DNA of 14,035 nucleotides from Bryobacterales bacterium (GCA_003132865.1 PKYZ01000194.1:21811-35845); one strand, 5' to 3'. Positions 5,796 through 13,413 are shown, numbered from the stretch's first letter. Notes: generated by a model not told the origin, from the letters alone. Translations and numbers: made by a program.

Positions 5796-8700
5796 ATGCG
5801 CGCGGCAGTGCTGATTGTCGTGGTTTCCTGCAAGCTTCTAGCTCAGGGTCCTCAACCGGACCCGTTGATGCTGGAGCGCAACCGCGCGCTGCAATTGGCC
5901 GACCAAGGTCATGAGGGCGAGGCGCTCGATGTGCTGCTGGGGATAATCAAGCGCGCGCCGCTGTTCCAGCCCGCTTATTCAAACCTTTATGAAATAGCGG
6001 ATCGCGCGGGGAAGCGGGCGGAAGCCTTGGAAGCCCTAAGGGCTTTGGTTCGAAGCGAACCCAAATACGCCGGCGCGTGGCTCGGTGTGGCATATTTGTT
6101 AACCGATCCAGCGGCCAAAGTGGACGCCAAGTTCCGCTGCGCCCGCGACGTGCCCGATGCTTGGTTGTGCTTCGGCGGCCTCGCCTGGGATGTAAAGCAA
6201 TTACATCATGGCCGCTTGGAGATCCCAGGCTTTGAGCAGCTCTTAGGGCGCCCGCCTACAACTTTGAACGATCACATAGTCCTGGCTGACGTTCACCTTC
6301 ATAACGGCCGCGTCCAGCAAGCAATCCAGGAGCTAAACCGGGCGCTCGCACCGGACGGGGATCTACCGCGGACAGCCTACCTGGAAACAAGGCTCGGGGA
6401 ATATTGCGCACGTTCCCCTGGAGGGTGGCCCAGCGCGGCGCCGCATTTTCAGCGGGCTGTCGAGCTGGCACGAGCTGCACAGGATTGGACCGACGTGATT
6501 GGTGTCTTTGTCGACGGCGCCATAATGGTGAAAGGCGAGCAGGCGACGGCGATGTACCAGCAGGCTCTTGAGGTAGCGCGCGAGCACGAGGTGCGCAGTT
6601 CCGAAGTAGGTGTGCTCTATAACTTCGCGAGGCACCTTGAGAATGAGGGGCGGCTCGCGGACGCGCTGTCGGCCGCGCGGCGCGGCTTGGATATCGGCAA
6701 CAGCCTGCACTTAGCGGGCTTGCGGGGCCATCTCCTGCTACTCGTCGCCCGCATAAGCCGCCTTGAGGGAGACCATGAGGGCGCCGTAGCCACGTTGCAG
6801 AGAGCCCGCGAGTTTGCGACGCAGTCCGACGACAAGTATACCCTCGGAATGGCGCTCCGGTCGCTTGGTATCGAATACGAGACGCTTGGGGACTACACGA
6901 GATCTTTGCAGGACCAGTTCGATGCCGTGCGCGTCTTCGAGTCCGACAACAGGCACGACGCCGCCGGCGCGCAACTTGGGAATATCGGCGACCTGTACGA
7001 ATCCTTGGGGGACTACCCGGACGCACTCTTCTATGACCGGCAATCGCTAGAAATGGCACGCCGGTTTCACGATCCAGGAGAGGAAATGCGGAACCTGATC
7101 AATCTCGCCGACGTCCATGCCCGGATGAAGCAGCCACTCCAGGCCGCGCGCCTTCTCCAAGAGGCTCTCGCCCTCGACAGCAAAGTTAATTACGCGCCGT
7201 GGAAAGCCGCCGCCTTAATCCTGCGAGGCGAGCTCTTCCGCGATACTGGCCAGCCCAGGCGCGCGATTGGTCCGATTGAGGAGGGGCTGGAGATCTTCCG
7301 CAAGGTAGGGGATAGCGAGAACATGGCCGACGCATTGGGCGCGCTTGGCGAGTGCTATCTGTCCGCTGGCGATCTCGTGCACGCAACGGAGCGATTCGAG
7401 CAGGCCTTGGCGGCTGCGTCCAAATGCAAAAAAACCCAACTGGCGATCGCGGCTCACCATGGGATCGCTCAAGTCGCTTGGCGCAAGCAGGATCCGGAGG
7501 GCAGCCTGGCTCAACTGCGCGCTGCCGTGGGCGCGGTGGAATCTCTGCGTCCCACCGCTCCCGTTGCGGAACTGCAGTCCAGTTTCACGCAGCAGAACTG
7601 GAAGATTTATCAGGACGCCGTCGAGGTGCTGACGGCATTGCACCGGCACGATCCGGATGCCGGCTTCGACCGCGAGGCATTCCGGTATGCCGAGATGGGG
7701 CGATCCCGCGCTTTTCTGGAAACCATGGACGCGTCAAAGGCCGACCTCGACAAGGTACTACCTGCCGAACAGCGCCAGCGGCATAAGCAGCTTTCCGCGG
7801 ATCTGACGCGGGCGCTGGGCGCCCAGCTCGAGCACGATACGGCCGCGAACCGGGAAGCGTTGCAAAAGGCGCAGAACGCTCTTACGCAATGGTCCGTGGA
7901 ACTTCCCGCTGAGAACCCGGCCTACCGCCAGACCCATTTTTCGGAGCCGAACGACGCGGCCCAAACGCAAGCGGACGTGGCTAGATCCGGAGCCGCCGTG
8001 TTGGAGTATATGCTGGGCGACCGCGAGTCGGTGATTTGGGTCATCACCGCGGGCCGGGTGAAGATGATTGCGCTTCCCTCGCGTAGCCGGATCGAAGCGG
8101 CGGTCCGGACATATCGGGCTGCGGCGGAAAATCGTGAACACCCGGCGGGATTGGAGCCGGCTGCCCGCGGTTTGTTTCGTATCTTACTCGCACCGGCGGT
8201 TGGGGAACTCGTGGGCGCGCGCCGGCTGGTTATCGTGCCGGACGGCATCCTGTACTATCTTCCATTTGAGGCGCTGCTCAATGGATCGCGTTACCTGGTG
8301 GAAGATTTCACCATCGCGTACGCACCATCCGCAAGTGCGTACTCACTGCTAACGCGCGCAAAATCGGAACGGCGCCGAAGTGCCGAAAGGGAGCTGCTGG
8401 CGTTCGGCGATCCACGGTTTCGATCTCGAACCGAGCGGTCGACTATGGACGGCGCCGCGGTGGTCAGGAGCATCTACCGCTCCGCCGGTTTCACGTTCCC
8501 GCCTCTGCCGAACTCGCGAACGGAAGTCGCCGGAATAGCGAGGCTATTTTCCGGGAACCTCGAGAAGACCTACCTGGGCGCAAGTGCGACCAAACGAGCG
8601 CTCTTCGCGGAAAAGCTGGACTCTTACCGGCGCCTGCACTTTGCCACGCACGCGATGCTGGACGAGCGGGTGCCGGCACAGTGCGGGATAGCGCTTACGC

Positions 8701-9068
8701 CGGACGGCTCCAAGAGTGATGACGGCATCCTGCGGATGAACGAGATCGTGGAAATGAAGCTCAATGCAGACCTGGTCGTGCTCTCGGCCTGTCAAAGCGG
8801 TCTCGGGAAGCTCGTGCGGGGCGAAGGCATGATCGGCCTCACCAGGGCGTTCCTCTATGCCGGCGCTGGCAGCGTGGTAGTCAGCCTCTGGAAGGTTGAC
8901 GACTTAGCCACGTCGCGCTTCATGCAGAAATTCTATAAACGCATGCAAGAGGGGGCCGGCGTTCCCGCCGCCCTCCGGCAGGCGAAACTCGACATGATGG
9001 GTTCCGGCATTCCCGCCTACCGGAACCCATATTATTGGGCGCCCTTTGTGGTAACCGGGGCGTTTTGA
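5796..9068 (+). CDS. Exported TPR-CHAT protein (caspase-like peptidase domain)
   Basis: 1090 residues; starts 6 nt after the anti-sigma stop with AGGA 4 nt before the ATG. The short hydrophobic start MRAAVLIVVVSCKLLAQG is a signal peptide; V9-V10-S11-C12 fits a lipobox, while LLAQ would fit signal peptidase I. Residues about 25-600 are TPR-like helix pairs (for example LGIEYETLGDYTRSL, LGNIGDLYESLGDYPDAL, LGECYLSAGDLVHA). A helical linker leads to a C-terminal CHAT domain (about 730-1089) with VPDGILYYLPFEALL at 814-828, the His motif HFATHA (H952), the Cys motif LSACQSG (C999) and EGMIGLTRAFLYAGAGSVV after it. The His/Cys dyad is intact, so proteolysis is plausible. The family is clan CD caspase/separase-like; TPR-CHAT proteins serve in type III-E CRISPR and other signalling. 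Substrate unknown. It ends 17 nt from the convergent Kelch gene, with no clear terminator. Confidence 0.93.
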   Translation: MRAAVLIVVVSCKLLAQGPQPDPLMLERNRALQLADQGHEGEALDVLLGIIKRAPLFQPAYSNLYEIADRAGKRAEALEALRALVRSEPKYAGAWLGVAYLLTDPAAKVDAKFRCARDVPDAWLCFGGLAWDVKQLHHGRLEIPGFEQLLGRPPTTLNDHIVLADVHLHNGRVQQAIQELNRALAPDGDLPRTAYLETRLGEYCARSPGGWPSAAPHFQRAVELARAAQDWTDVIGVFVDGAIMVKGEQATAMYQQALEVAREHEVRSSEVGVLYNFARHLENEGRLADALSAARRGLDIGNSLHLAGLRGHLLLLVARISRLEGDHEGAVATLQRAREFATQSDDKYTLGMALRSLGIEYETLGDYTRSLQDQFDAVRVFESDNRHDAAGAQLGNIGDLYESLGDYPDALFYDRQSLEMARRFHDPGEEMRNLINLADVHARMKQPLQAARLLQEALALDSKVNYAPWKAAALILRGELFRDTGQPRRAIGPIEEGLEIFRKVGDSENMADALGALGECYLSAGDLVHATERFEQALAAASKCKKTQLAIAAHHGIAQVAWRKQDPEGSLAQLRAAVGAVESLRPTAPVAELQSSFTQQNWKIYQDAVEVLTALHRHDPDAGFDREAFRYAEMGRSRAFLETMDASKADLDKVLPAEQRQRHKQLSADLTRALGAQLEHDTAANREALQKAQNALTQWSVELPAENPAYRQTHFSEPNDAAQTQADVARSGAAVLEYMLGDRESVIWVITAGRVKMIALPSRSRIEAAVRTYRAAAENREHPAGLEPAARGLFRILLAPAVGELVGARRLVIVPDGILYYLPFEALLNGSRYLVEDFTIAYAPSASAYSLLTRAKSERRRSAERELLAFGDPRFRSRTERSTMDGAAVVRSIYRSAGFTFPPLPNSRTEVAGIARLFSGNLEKTYLGASATKRALFAEKLDSYRRLHFATHAMLDERVPAQCGIALTPDGSKSDDGILRMNEIVEMKLNADLVVLSACQSGLGKLVRGEGMIGLTRAFLYAGAGSVVVSLWKVDDLATSRFMQKFYKRMQEGAGVPAALRQAKLDMMGSGIPAYRNPYYWAPFVVTGAF

Positions 9069-9085
9069 AGGGACGCGCCGCTGTG

Positions 9086-10192
9086 TCACAGTCCGTTCGC
9101 GTGTTGGAGGACAAACACGTCGTTTGCCGGAATCTCCTGCGGGTCAATCAGACCGCCAAAAATAGTCATGACGTTCGCGGCCGCGTCGTACACGGCAGTG
9201 TGTGATGTTCGGGGAGCGGGCGGAATAGATCCGGATGGCGTCAATTGTGTCCAAGTCGGAGTCCCACCAAGCCCATTTGCATTGGAGAGCACCCAAACAT
9301 CGTTGAGAAGCCCACTGCTCGTTCCCCCGGCAAAGATGGTCATCCGATTGTTGACGGCGTCATAAACGGCCGAGCTGTAGGCACGCCCAGCCGGGGCCGC
9401 CCCAGGCACCGTAAGTTGCGTCCAGGCCGGCGTCCCGCCAAAACCGTTGGCGTGGGAAAGAATCCATAGGTCCCCGGGGAACGTTCCAGACGCTTCGCCT
9501 CCATAGATTAACATGACGTTGTTCGTGGGGTCGTAAACGGCCGAGGCCCCGTACCTGGCCGAAGGAGATGAACCCGTGGGCGCAAGTTGTGCCCAGGCAG
9601 GTGTTCCAGTGAGTCCGTTGGCGTTGCTTAAGACCCACACATCACTATATGATGTATGGAAGCAACCGTTTCCGCCAAAGATGATCATCCGGTTGCTGTT
9701 CGGATCATAGACGGCTGTGTGCGCTTCTCTGGGAACCGGCTGTGGCCCCGTCGGGCTACTCCTGATCCAAGCGGGCGATCCTGACCCGCCGTTTGCGTTA
9801 TTGAGTATCCAAAGGTCGTTTACACATGGCGAACTCCTGCCAAGTCCGCCACCAAACACGATCATCCGGCTGCTGGCGGAGTCATATACGGCGGAATGCT
9901 CAAGTCTCGCAGCCGGCCGCGCCCCCGTTGGAGCGACCGCTTGCCACAAGAGCGAGCGGCCGATGCCCGATGCGTTTTGCAACCAGAAAACGTCGTTGAG
10001 GTTGCTTTGCGTCAGGTTGGCGTCTGGTGATCCCCCAAAGACAATCATCCGCTTTGTTGGCGGATCAAAGACCGCGGTATGCAATGATCGTGGAGCTGGT
10101 CCCCTGGGAGTCCACGTTTGCGCCAGCAGTCCGGCGGTCGGCACGATTGACAATGCAGCAAATGTAAGTAAGATCGATATGGCTTTCTTCAT
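9086..10192 (-). CDS. Secreted six-repeat Kelch beta-propeller protein
   Basis: 368 residues. A clear signal peptide (MKKAISILLTFAALSIVPTA, ending near LLAQ at 22-25) is followed only by Kelch-type repeats. Six copies of the HTAVYD..NRMIIFGG unit begin near residues 38, 99, 158, 216, 273 and 331, a period of 57-61, each followed by a NDVWVLSNANG..GTPAWTQL strand. The last copy stops at NDVFVLQHANGL and the N-terminal TWTPRGPAP supplies the missing strand, as in a propeller closed by its N-terminus. It has no enzyme motif, anchor or sorting tail, so it is probably released or surface-bound and acts in binding. AGGAG lies 8-9 nt before the ATG. The 101-nt leader is shared with the LamG gene at 10533-11249. 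It is convergent with the CHAT gene; this appears coincidental. Confidence 0.88.
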   Translation of the reverse strand: MKKAISILLTFAALSIVPTAGLLAQTWTPRGPAPRSLHTAVFDPPTKRMIVFGGSPDANLTQSNLNDVFWLQNASGIGRSLLWQAVAPTGARPAARLEHSAVYDSASSRMIVFGGGLGRSSPCVNDLWILNNANGGSGSPAWIRSSPTGPQPVPREAHTAVYDPNSNRMIIFGGNGCFHTSYSDVWVLSNANGLTGTPAWAQLAPTGSSPSARYGASAVYDPTNNVMLIYGGEASGTFPGDLWILSHANGFGGTPAWTQLTVPGAAPAGRAYSSAVYDAVNNRMTIFAGGTSSGLLNDVWVLSNANGLGGTPTWTQLTPSGSIPPAPRTSHTAVYDAAANVMTIFGGLIDPQEIPANDVFVLQHANGL

Positions 10193-10293
10193 GTTAGTGC
10201 TCTCCTTTTGTGATTTGGCGGAATAGTGAGTAATCCGCCGCTACTGAGAGAGAACAAGGCAGGGCATCGTATTTGCACGAGTGATTTCAGAAA
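10193..10293 (-). promoter_or_regulatory. Conserved ~100-nt leader, copy 1 (Kelch gene)
   Basis: This stretch aligns with 11250-11352 upstream of the LamG gene. Identical blocks are 10205-10223 (19 nt, just upstream of the Shine-Dalgarno), 10238-10260 (23 nt) and 10282-10293 (12 nt). A hairpin pairs 10234-10239 with 10217-10222 (GGCGGA/TCCGCC on the minus strand), placed directly before AAATCACAAAAGGAGAG and the ATG. It may be a shared promoter plus 5' UTR, a regulator site or a structured RNA; sequence alone does not decide. Upstream of it, 10294-10338 holds nothing I recognise. Confidence 0.7.
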
Positions 10294-10338
10294 TGGCAAG
10301 GACCGTTGCCGTGCGGCTGCCAAGGCGACCTGGGCTAG

Positions 10339-10404
10339 TCAAGGGTGGTCAGGCGGCGGCCCGGTCTTCTTGGCTAACTGGGCAACAGGGTGCAGAACGA
10401 CCTA
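10339..10404 (-). pseudogene. Remnant of a HicA-like toxin C-terminus
   Basis: On the minus strand, 10386 to 10339 reads VAQLAKKTGPPPDHP and a stop. This parallels the end of the intact HicA at 13467-13679 (VAQIAKKTGLQPEDL and stop). By hand, about 35 of 48 bases agree. Just upstream there is an in-frame TAG (10402-10404) and the alignment fades, so only a fragment survives, with no start codon or catalytic His. It lies between the LamG gene and the Kelch leader. The match is short; independent evolution of a similar tail is possible but less likely given the DNA identity. Confidence 0.5.
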
Positions 10405-10444
10405 GCGGCCCAGGCGGCCTATGCGTTGCGTTGTTTCGTCTCGC

Positions 10445-10463
10445 GCCCGCCCACTGTGCGGGC
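10445..10463. repeat. Short inverted repeat in the gap between LamG and Kelch genes
   Basis: GCCCGC (10445-10450) and GCGGGC (10458-10463) can form a 6-bp stem with a 7-nt loop. No T-run lies on either side. Role unknown; the gap 10405-10484 shows no gene. Confidence 0.3.
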
Positions 10464-10484
10464 TACAATTGAGCAACTGGCCAT

Positions 10485-10515
10485 GGCGCGGTGCGTGGCG
10501 GCCGGGCACCGCGCC
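10485..10515 (-). terminator. Strong hairpin just after the LamG gene, probable terminator
   Basis: GGCGCGGTGC (10485-10494) and GCACCGCGCC (10506-10515) form a perfect 10-bp GC-rich stem with an 11-nt loop, beginning 17 nt past the LamG stop codon. The position is right for transcription termination or 3'-end protection. It lacks a T-run, so it is not a textbook intrinsic terminator. Confidence 0.5.
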
Positions 10516-10532
10516 CTGGACAAGCGTCGCGC

Positions 10533-11249
10533 TCAGCGGAAGCAACTCATCATTTCCGCTCGTGCGATTGTCGATACGCGAAGCTCATCGACGGCCGCCA
10601 GTACGTTATTTCCCCAAGCATTTAGATACAGGTACACAGTGGGGTTAAGGGCCGGGTAGTAGCTGAGTGAGCTGGTGGCTTCCAGGTCGCCATTGACGTA
10701 CACCGCAGTCCCGACTGGACTCCAGGTGTAAGAAATGTGGGTAAACGCGTTCAGTGGGAGCAGTGTATGCGGTTGGCTGAAGGGCGTACCGAAAGGATTG
10801 TTGGTGATCGACGTCCATCCGCCAAATGTCAGGCGTCCGCTCGAATCTAGGCCCAATTCCGTAATGTATCCTGCCGACGGAGGCGTTGGGGAATTGTACC
10901 AGTTGATGGTTAGGAAGGTGCCGGCGACGCGCGGGTTGGCGGGCTTCACCCACAGTTCGATGGATCCGTAGTTGGTTGGCGTATAATCCGAGCTCCACGA
11001 GAACCATCCATTGAGATTGTATTCAACCCATGACCCGCTGGAGAACTGCAACGCCTTGTGGAGCCCAGTTACGCTCGGTCCATAGCTTACTGAGCCAAAG
11101 ACCTGTCCCACAGTGGAGCCGTCAAAGTGGTCCAGAAGGGCAGTATAGCTGTCCGTTACTTCGGGGGAGACATAGCAACCGGTCTGCCCGGCTAGTCGGG
11201 CGATCGCGATTGATACGGCTGAAACATACAGCAATAGTCGTCGAAACAT
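10533..11249 (-). CDS. Secreted LamG/concanavalin A-like lectin-fold protein
   Basis: 238 residues from the ATG at 11249; this start gives a signal peptide (MFRRLLLYVSAVSIAIARLA, cut near AGQ) and has GAGGA 7 nt upstream. The frame is open 30 codons further upstream, but those codons lie in the conserved leader. The mature part is one jelly-roll domain of the LamG-like/concanavalin A-like superfamily: DSYTALLDHFDGST, ALQFSSGSWVEYN, GSIELWVKP (95-103), HISYTWSPVGTAVYVNGDL (171-189) and AAVDELRVSTIAR (218-230). The only two Cys residues of the protein, C25 and C236, flank the domain and could form a disulfide closing it. No catalytic residues of glycoside hydrolases are evident, so a carbohydrate or surface binding role is most likely. 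Its leader matches that of the Kelch gene. Confidence 0.85.
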   Translation of the reverse strand: MFRRLLLYVSAVSIAIARLAGQTGCYVSPEVTDSYTALLDHFDGSTVGQVFGSVSYGPSVTGLHKALQFSSGSWVEYNLNGWFSWSSDYTPTNYGSIELWVKPANPRVAGTFLTINWYNSPTPPSAGYITELGLDSSGRLTFGGWTSITNNPFGTPFSQPHTLLPLNAFTHISYTWSPVGTAVYVNGDLEATSSLSYYPALNPTVYLYLNAWGNNVLAAVDELRVSTIARAEMMSCFR

Positions 11250-11352
11250 AAGTGAGTCCTCTCTTTTGTGATTTGGCGGAAGGGCAAGTAATCCCACCGC
11301 TACTGAGAGAGAACAAGGCGGGGTGTCGGATCTGCACAAATGATTTCAGAAA
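11250..11352 (-). promoter_or_regulatory. Conserved ~100-nt leader, copy 2 (LamG gene)
   Basis: Second copy of the element at 10193-10293. Matching blocks are 11263-11281, 11297-11319 and 11341-11352, at almost the same distances from the ATG (103 nt in all, against 101). The hairpin is kept: 11292-11298 pairs with 11275-11281, seven pairs, two of them wobbles where copy 1 has C-G and A-U. Beyond it, 11353-11503 has no recognised gene or convincing promoter; it must carry the control region of the divergent HicB-like gene. Confidence 0.7.
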
Positions 11353-11503
11353 AAATCAGGGCGGGCGTCCTCCATGCAGAATTTGCCGAAGGCGTCGCGT
11401 TTTGCGCGGCCTGTGGATGGACGGGATTGGCGCCGCGCTGGTTGCGGCTTTCCGCGTTATGGTAACGTGCGGATATGAGCAATCCAAAGCGTGGAGCGCG
11501 CCC

Positions 11504-11656
11504 GTGAAATCATACATCTTCCGCGTGGTCGTTGAGGACGACGCCACGGAGAACGGGCAGGAGGCTTTTCACGCCTATTGCCCGGCGCTCAAAGGGTGCC
11601 ACACGTGGGGGCGCACCTACGACGAAGCCCTGGCGAATGTCCGCGAGGCGGTCTAA
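11504..11656 (+). CDS. HicB-like antitoxin, shortened at the C-terminus
   Basis: 50 residues from the GTG at 11504, chosen because GGAG lies 7 nt upstream and the protein then starts MKSYIFRVVVEDD, as HicB-like (UPF0150) proteins do. The core AFHAYCPALKGCHTWGRTYD and EALANVREAV is diagnostic. Family members usually run on for some 20 more residues after AV; here a TAA ends the frame, and the next codons read Leu-Tyr-Ile, as the family often does, before the similarity is lost in the convergent AIPR gene. The two stop codons overlap (11653-11656). No hicA follows. The full HicB would neutralise a HicA mRNA interferase and may bind DNA; whether this short form folds is unclear. The frame is open upstream to 11252, but there it is antisense to the leader. 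Confidence 0.6.
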   Translation: MKSYIFRVVVEDDATENGQEAFHAYCPALKGCHTWGRTYDEALANVREAV

Positions 11657-13398
11657 TTGTACATCTGTGTGAACTTGGCACCGCGGCTCTGCAGATTCAT
11701 GAACTGGCGAATCTCGCCTTCGTCGGTCCCGGCGTCCATCATCAGACCCATCCAGATCTTCACAGCGAGGATATAGTACTTTGAGAAACGCCTTGGAGCG
11801 TCACGCAGGACGTCCGAGGCCGCCGTGAGGAACTTCCGCATTCGTTGAGCTTCTGCCGAGATATCAGTCAGGCGCTCGGCTACGTTGGTCTCCACCGCCC
11901 CGCAAACGGCCAGGATGCCCACAAAACAGCGGTAGGAGGGGCTGTCCTCCTTGTAGAATCGGTCAAACATTGCGGCGTATGTGGGATTCGTAAAGACATT
12001 TCGTGCGTCTTCGAGAGATGCTTGGCAAGCATTTTGCAGGGCGAACAGCATCTCGAAAATCTCGTTGCCATAAACATCGTGCTCGTACAAGCTATCCATT
12101 ACGTCCCGGACAATCTCGGTGTAGTTCGCCGAGAATAGGTTATTGGGCTGCCGGCTGAACAAACCGAGGTATAACAGGCGGGTCTCGGCATAGGCGGCCT
12201 TTCGGTTGTAAATGGCGTCGATGATCTGGAATGCGGACTCCTTGCCGTCGAGGATCTGAATTCCCGCGATGTTAGCCGCCCGCTTGACGATTTGCGGTCG
12301 CAAGTGCCTAGCCAGCTCGAGGTCGATCTCCTTGACGGAATTCTGATAGTTCGCGGCCTTTGCAATGTCCCACGAGTCTGCAGTTTCGACCAGCTTCACA
12401 GGCACATGACAGGTGCGGCTGGCGTTATTTACGATACACATGGTCGTTTGGCAGCCGTTAACTATGCTGCCCCTGGTAAGGCGCAACGATGGGCTGGACT
12501 CCGTAGGCGAGATTTTGTCGGCCAGGAAAACAATGCCGTTATTCATCGCGAGCATCGCTTCAGGTTCGCTAACTACAGTTCGGGTGATTTCCTGGTTCGG
12601 AGTCGTGCGCCCAGTTCTCTCGACATTAGAGCTGCCCATGAAATCTCGGATGTTCTCAAAAAACAGGGAGTCGCCGAACTCTTTGTAAAGGCGTTTCAGT
12701 TCGTCGCTTGAAATAGCGCCAAGATAGACGTTTCCAATCGGAATGGGAGTTGTGGCCAGGGTCACACTAAGCTCGCGGGGAATTTCGCCAAGCTTCAAGT
12801 ACGAGTTCTGCAGCAGTTTGAGGATCTCCGTTCCGTCAGTGAAGTCTAAGCGGTTCTCCTTACTCAGTAGGTCGAAGAACTGTCTGGAGGCAAATTGACG
12901 GCTTCTATACTTGTCCAGAATTCTCCCCAGCGAGGAGAGGGTGACCACCTGGAAATTAACCGGTATGTCCTCGAAAGGAAGGGAGCTCTGGTCACCTTGG
13001 CCGGGGTAGCAGGTCGACAGGAAATCCTTGAACTTGCTGATTATTGAATCAATGGCCTCGGCTCTATCAATCCACAGCTTCGCTTGAATGTGAAGCAATG
13101 AAACGCCGTCCCTTCCTCTGGCGGTAAGATCGACTCCGCGATCATCCGATTGCTTCGGATTCATTTCCGGAGCCTCGTAGCCTGAGCCCCGCTCCGTCTG
13201 GGGCACGAGGCGTTGCACGAACGTCGCAAACCGGCGGCCCTTTTCGGTAGTCGTAAGCCCCTCGAGTTGAGCCCGGAAATGTTGCTCTAGGGCCTCATAC
13301 GAGACCAAGTACTCCGGCCAGTCAACAGCGGAAGACGGTTTCGGCAGTGGCGCGAGATCCACAGGGTCTGACGTGCTCATGCCCTTACTATACTCCAT
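11653..13398 (-). CDS. AIPR-family abortive infection protein with N-terminal nuclease-like domain
   Basis: 581 residues. Residues about 55-165 resemble an Mrr/PD-(D/E)XK fold: FATFVQRLVPQTERGSGYE, then DDRGVDL (D90) and LLHIQAKLW with Q105-A-K107, the QxK variant of the catalytic motif. Residues about 220-420 carry the AIPR signature: NVYLGAISSDEL, FFENIRDFMG, SEPEAMLAMNNGIVFLADK (NNG 286-288) and RGSIVNGCQTTMCIV (311-319). The remainder is helical. AIPR proteins are tied to phage abortive infection, so this is probably a single-gene defence system acting on nucleic acid. ATG at 13398 lacks a Shine-Dalgarno; ATG at 13380 (MSTSDPVDL) is a good alternative. Two 60-base lines I counted are 50-53% GC, lower than the sigma/CHAT region, which fits recent transfer. 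HicAB genes lie on both sides. Confidence 0.88.
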   Translation of the reverse strand: MEYSKGMSTSDPVDLAPLPKPSSAVDWPEYLVSYEALEQHFRAQLEGLTTTEKGRRFATFVQRLVPQTERGSGYEAPEMNPKQSDDRGVDLTARGRDGVSLLHIQAKLWIDRAEAIDSIISKFKDFLSTCYPGQGDQSSLPFEDIPVNFQVVTLSSLGRILDKYRSRQFASRQFFDLLSKENRLDFTDGTEILKLLQNSYLKLGEIPRELSVTLATTPIPIGNVYLGAISSDELKRLYKEFGDSLFFENIRDFMGSSNVERTGRTTPNQEITRTVVSEPEAMLAMNNGIVFLADKISPTESSPSLRLTRGSIVNGCQTTMCIVNNASRTCHVPVKLVETADSWDIAKAANYQNSVKEIDLELARHLRPQIVKRAANIAGIQILDGKESAFQIIDAIYNRKAAYAETRLLYLGLFSRQPNNLFSANYTEIVRDVMDSLYEHDVYGNEIFEMLFALQNACQASLEDARNVFTNPTYAAMFDRFYKEDSPSYRCFVGILAVCGAVETNVAERLTDISAEAQRMRKFLTAASDVLRDAPRRFSKYYILAVKIWMGLMMDAGTDEGEIRQFMNLQSRGAKFTQMYN

Positions 13399-13413
13399 CG
13401 AGCCGAAATGAAA

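Noticed and set aside
5796..9068. TPR-CHAT as part of a type III-E CRISPR system
   Set aside because: No gRAMP/Cas7-11, Csx30 or Csx31 candidate and no CRISPR array lies in the window, and this protein carries an export signal; only the analogy is retained.
9060..9085. Bidirectional terminator between the convergent CHAT and Kelch genes
   Set aside because: Only a 4-bp GCGT/ACGC pairing can be seen; too weak to call.
9086..10192. Repeated DNA pattern suggesting an array
   Set aside because: The period of about 57-61 codons comes from Kelch protein repeats; the copies are degenerate, with no identical short repeats and spacers as in CRISPR.
10281..10659. Short plus-strand open frames between the Kelch and LamG genes
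   Set aside because: They overlap the leader, the HicA remnant and the LamG end, with Arg-rich composition and no ribosome binding site.
11252..11503. Upstream extension of the HicB-like frame
   Set aside because: It runs antisense to the conserved leader and has no HicB similarity; the GTG at 11504 has a good ribosome binding site.
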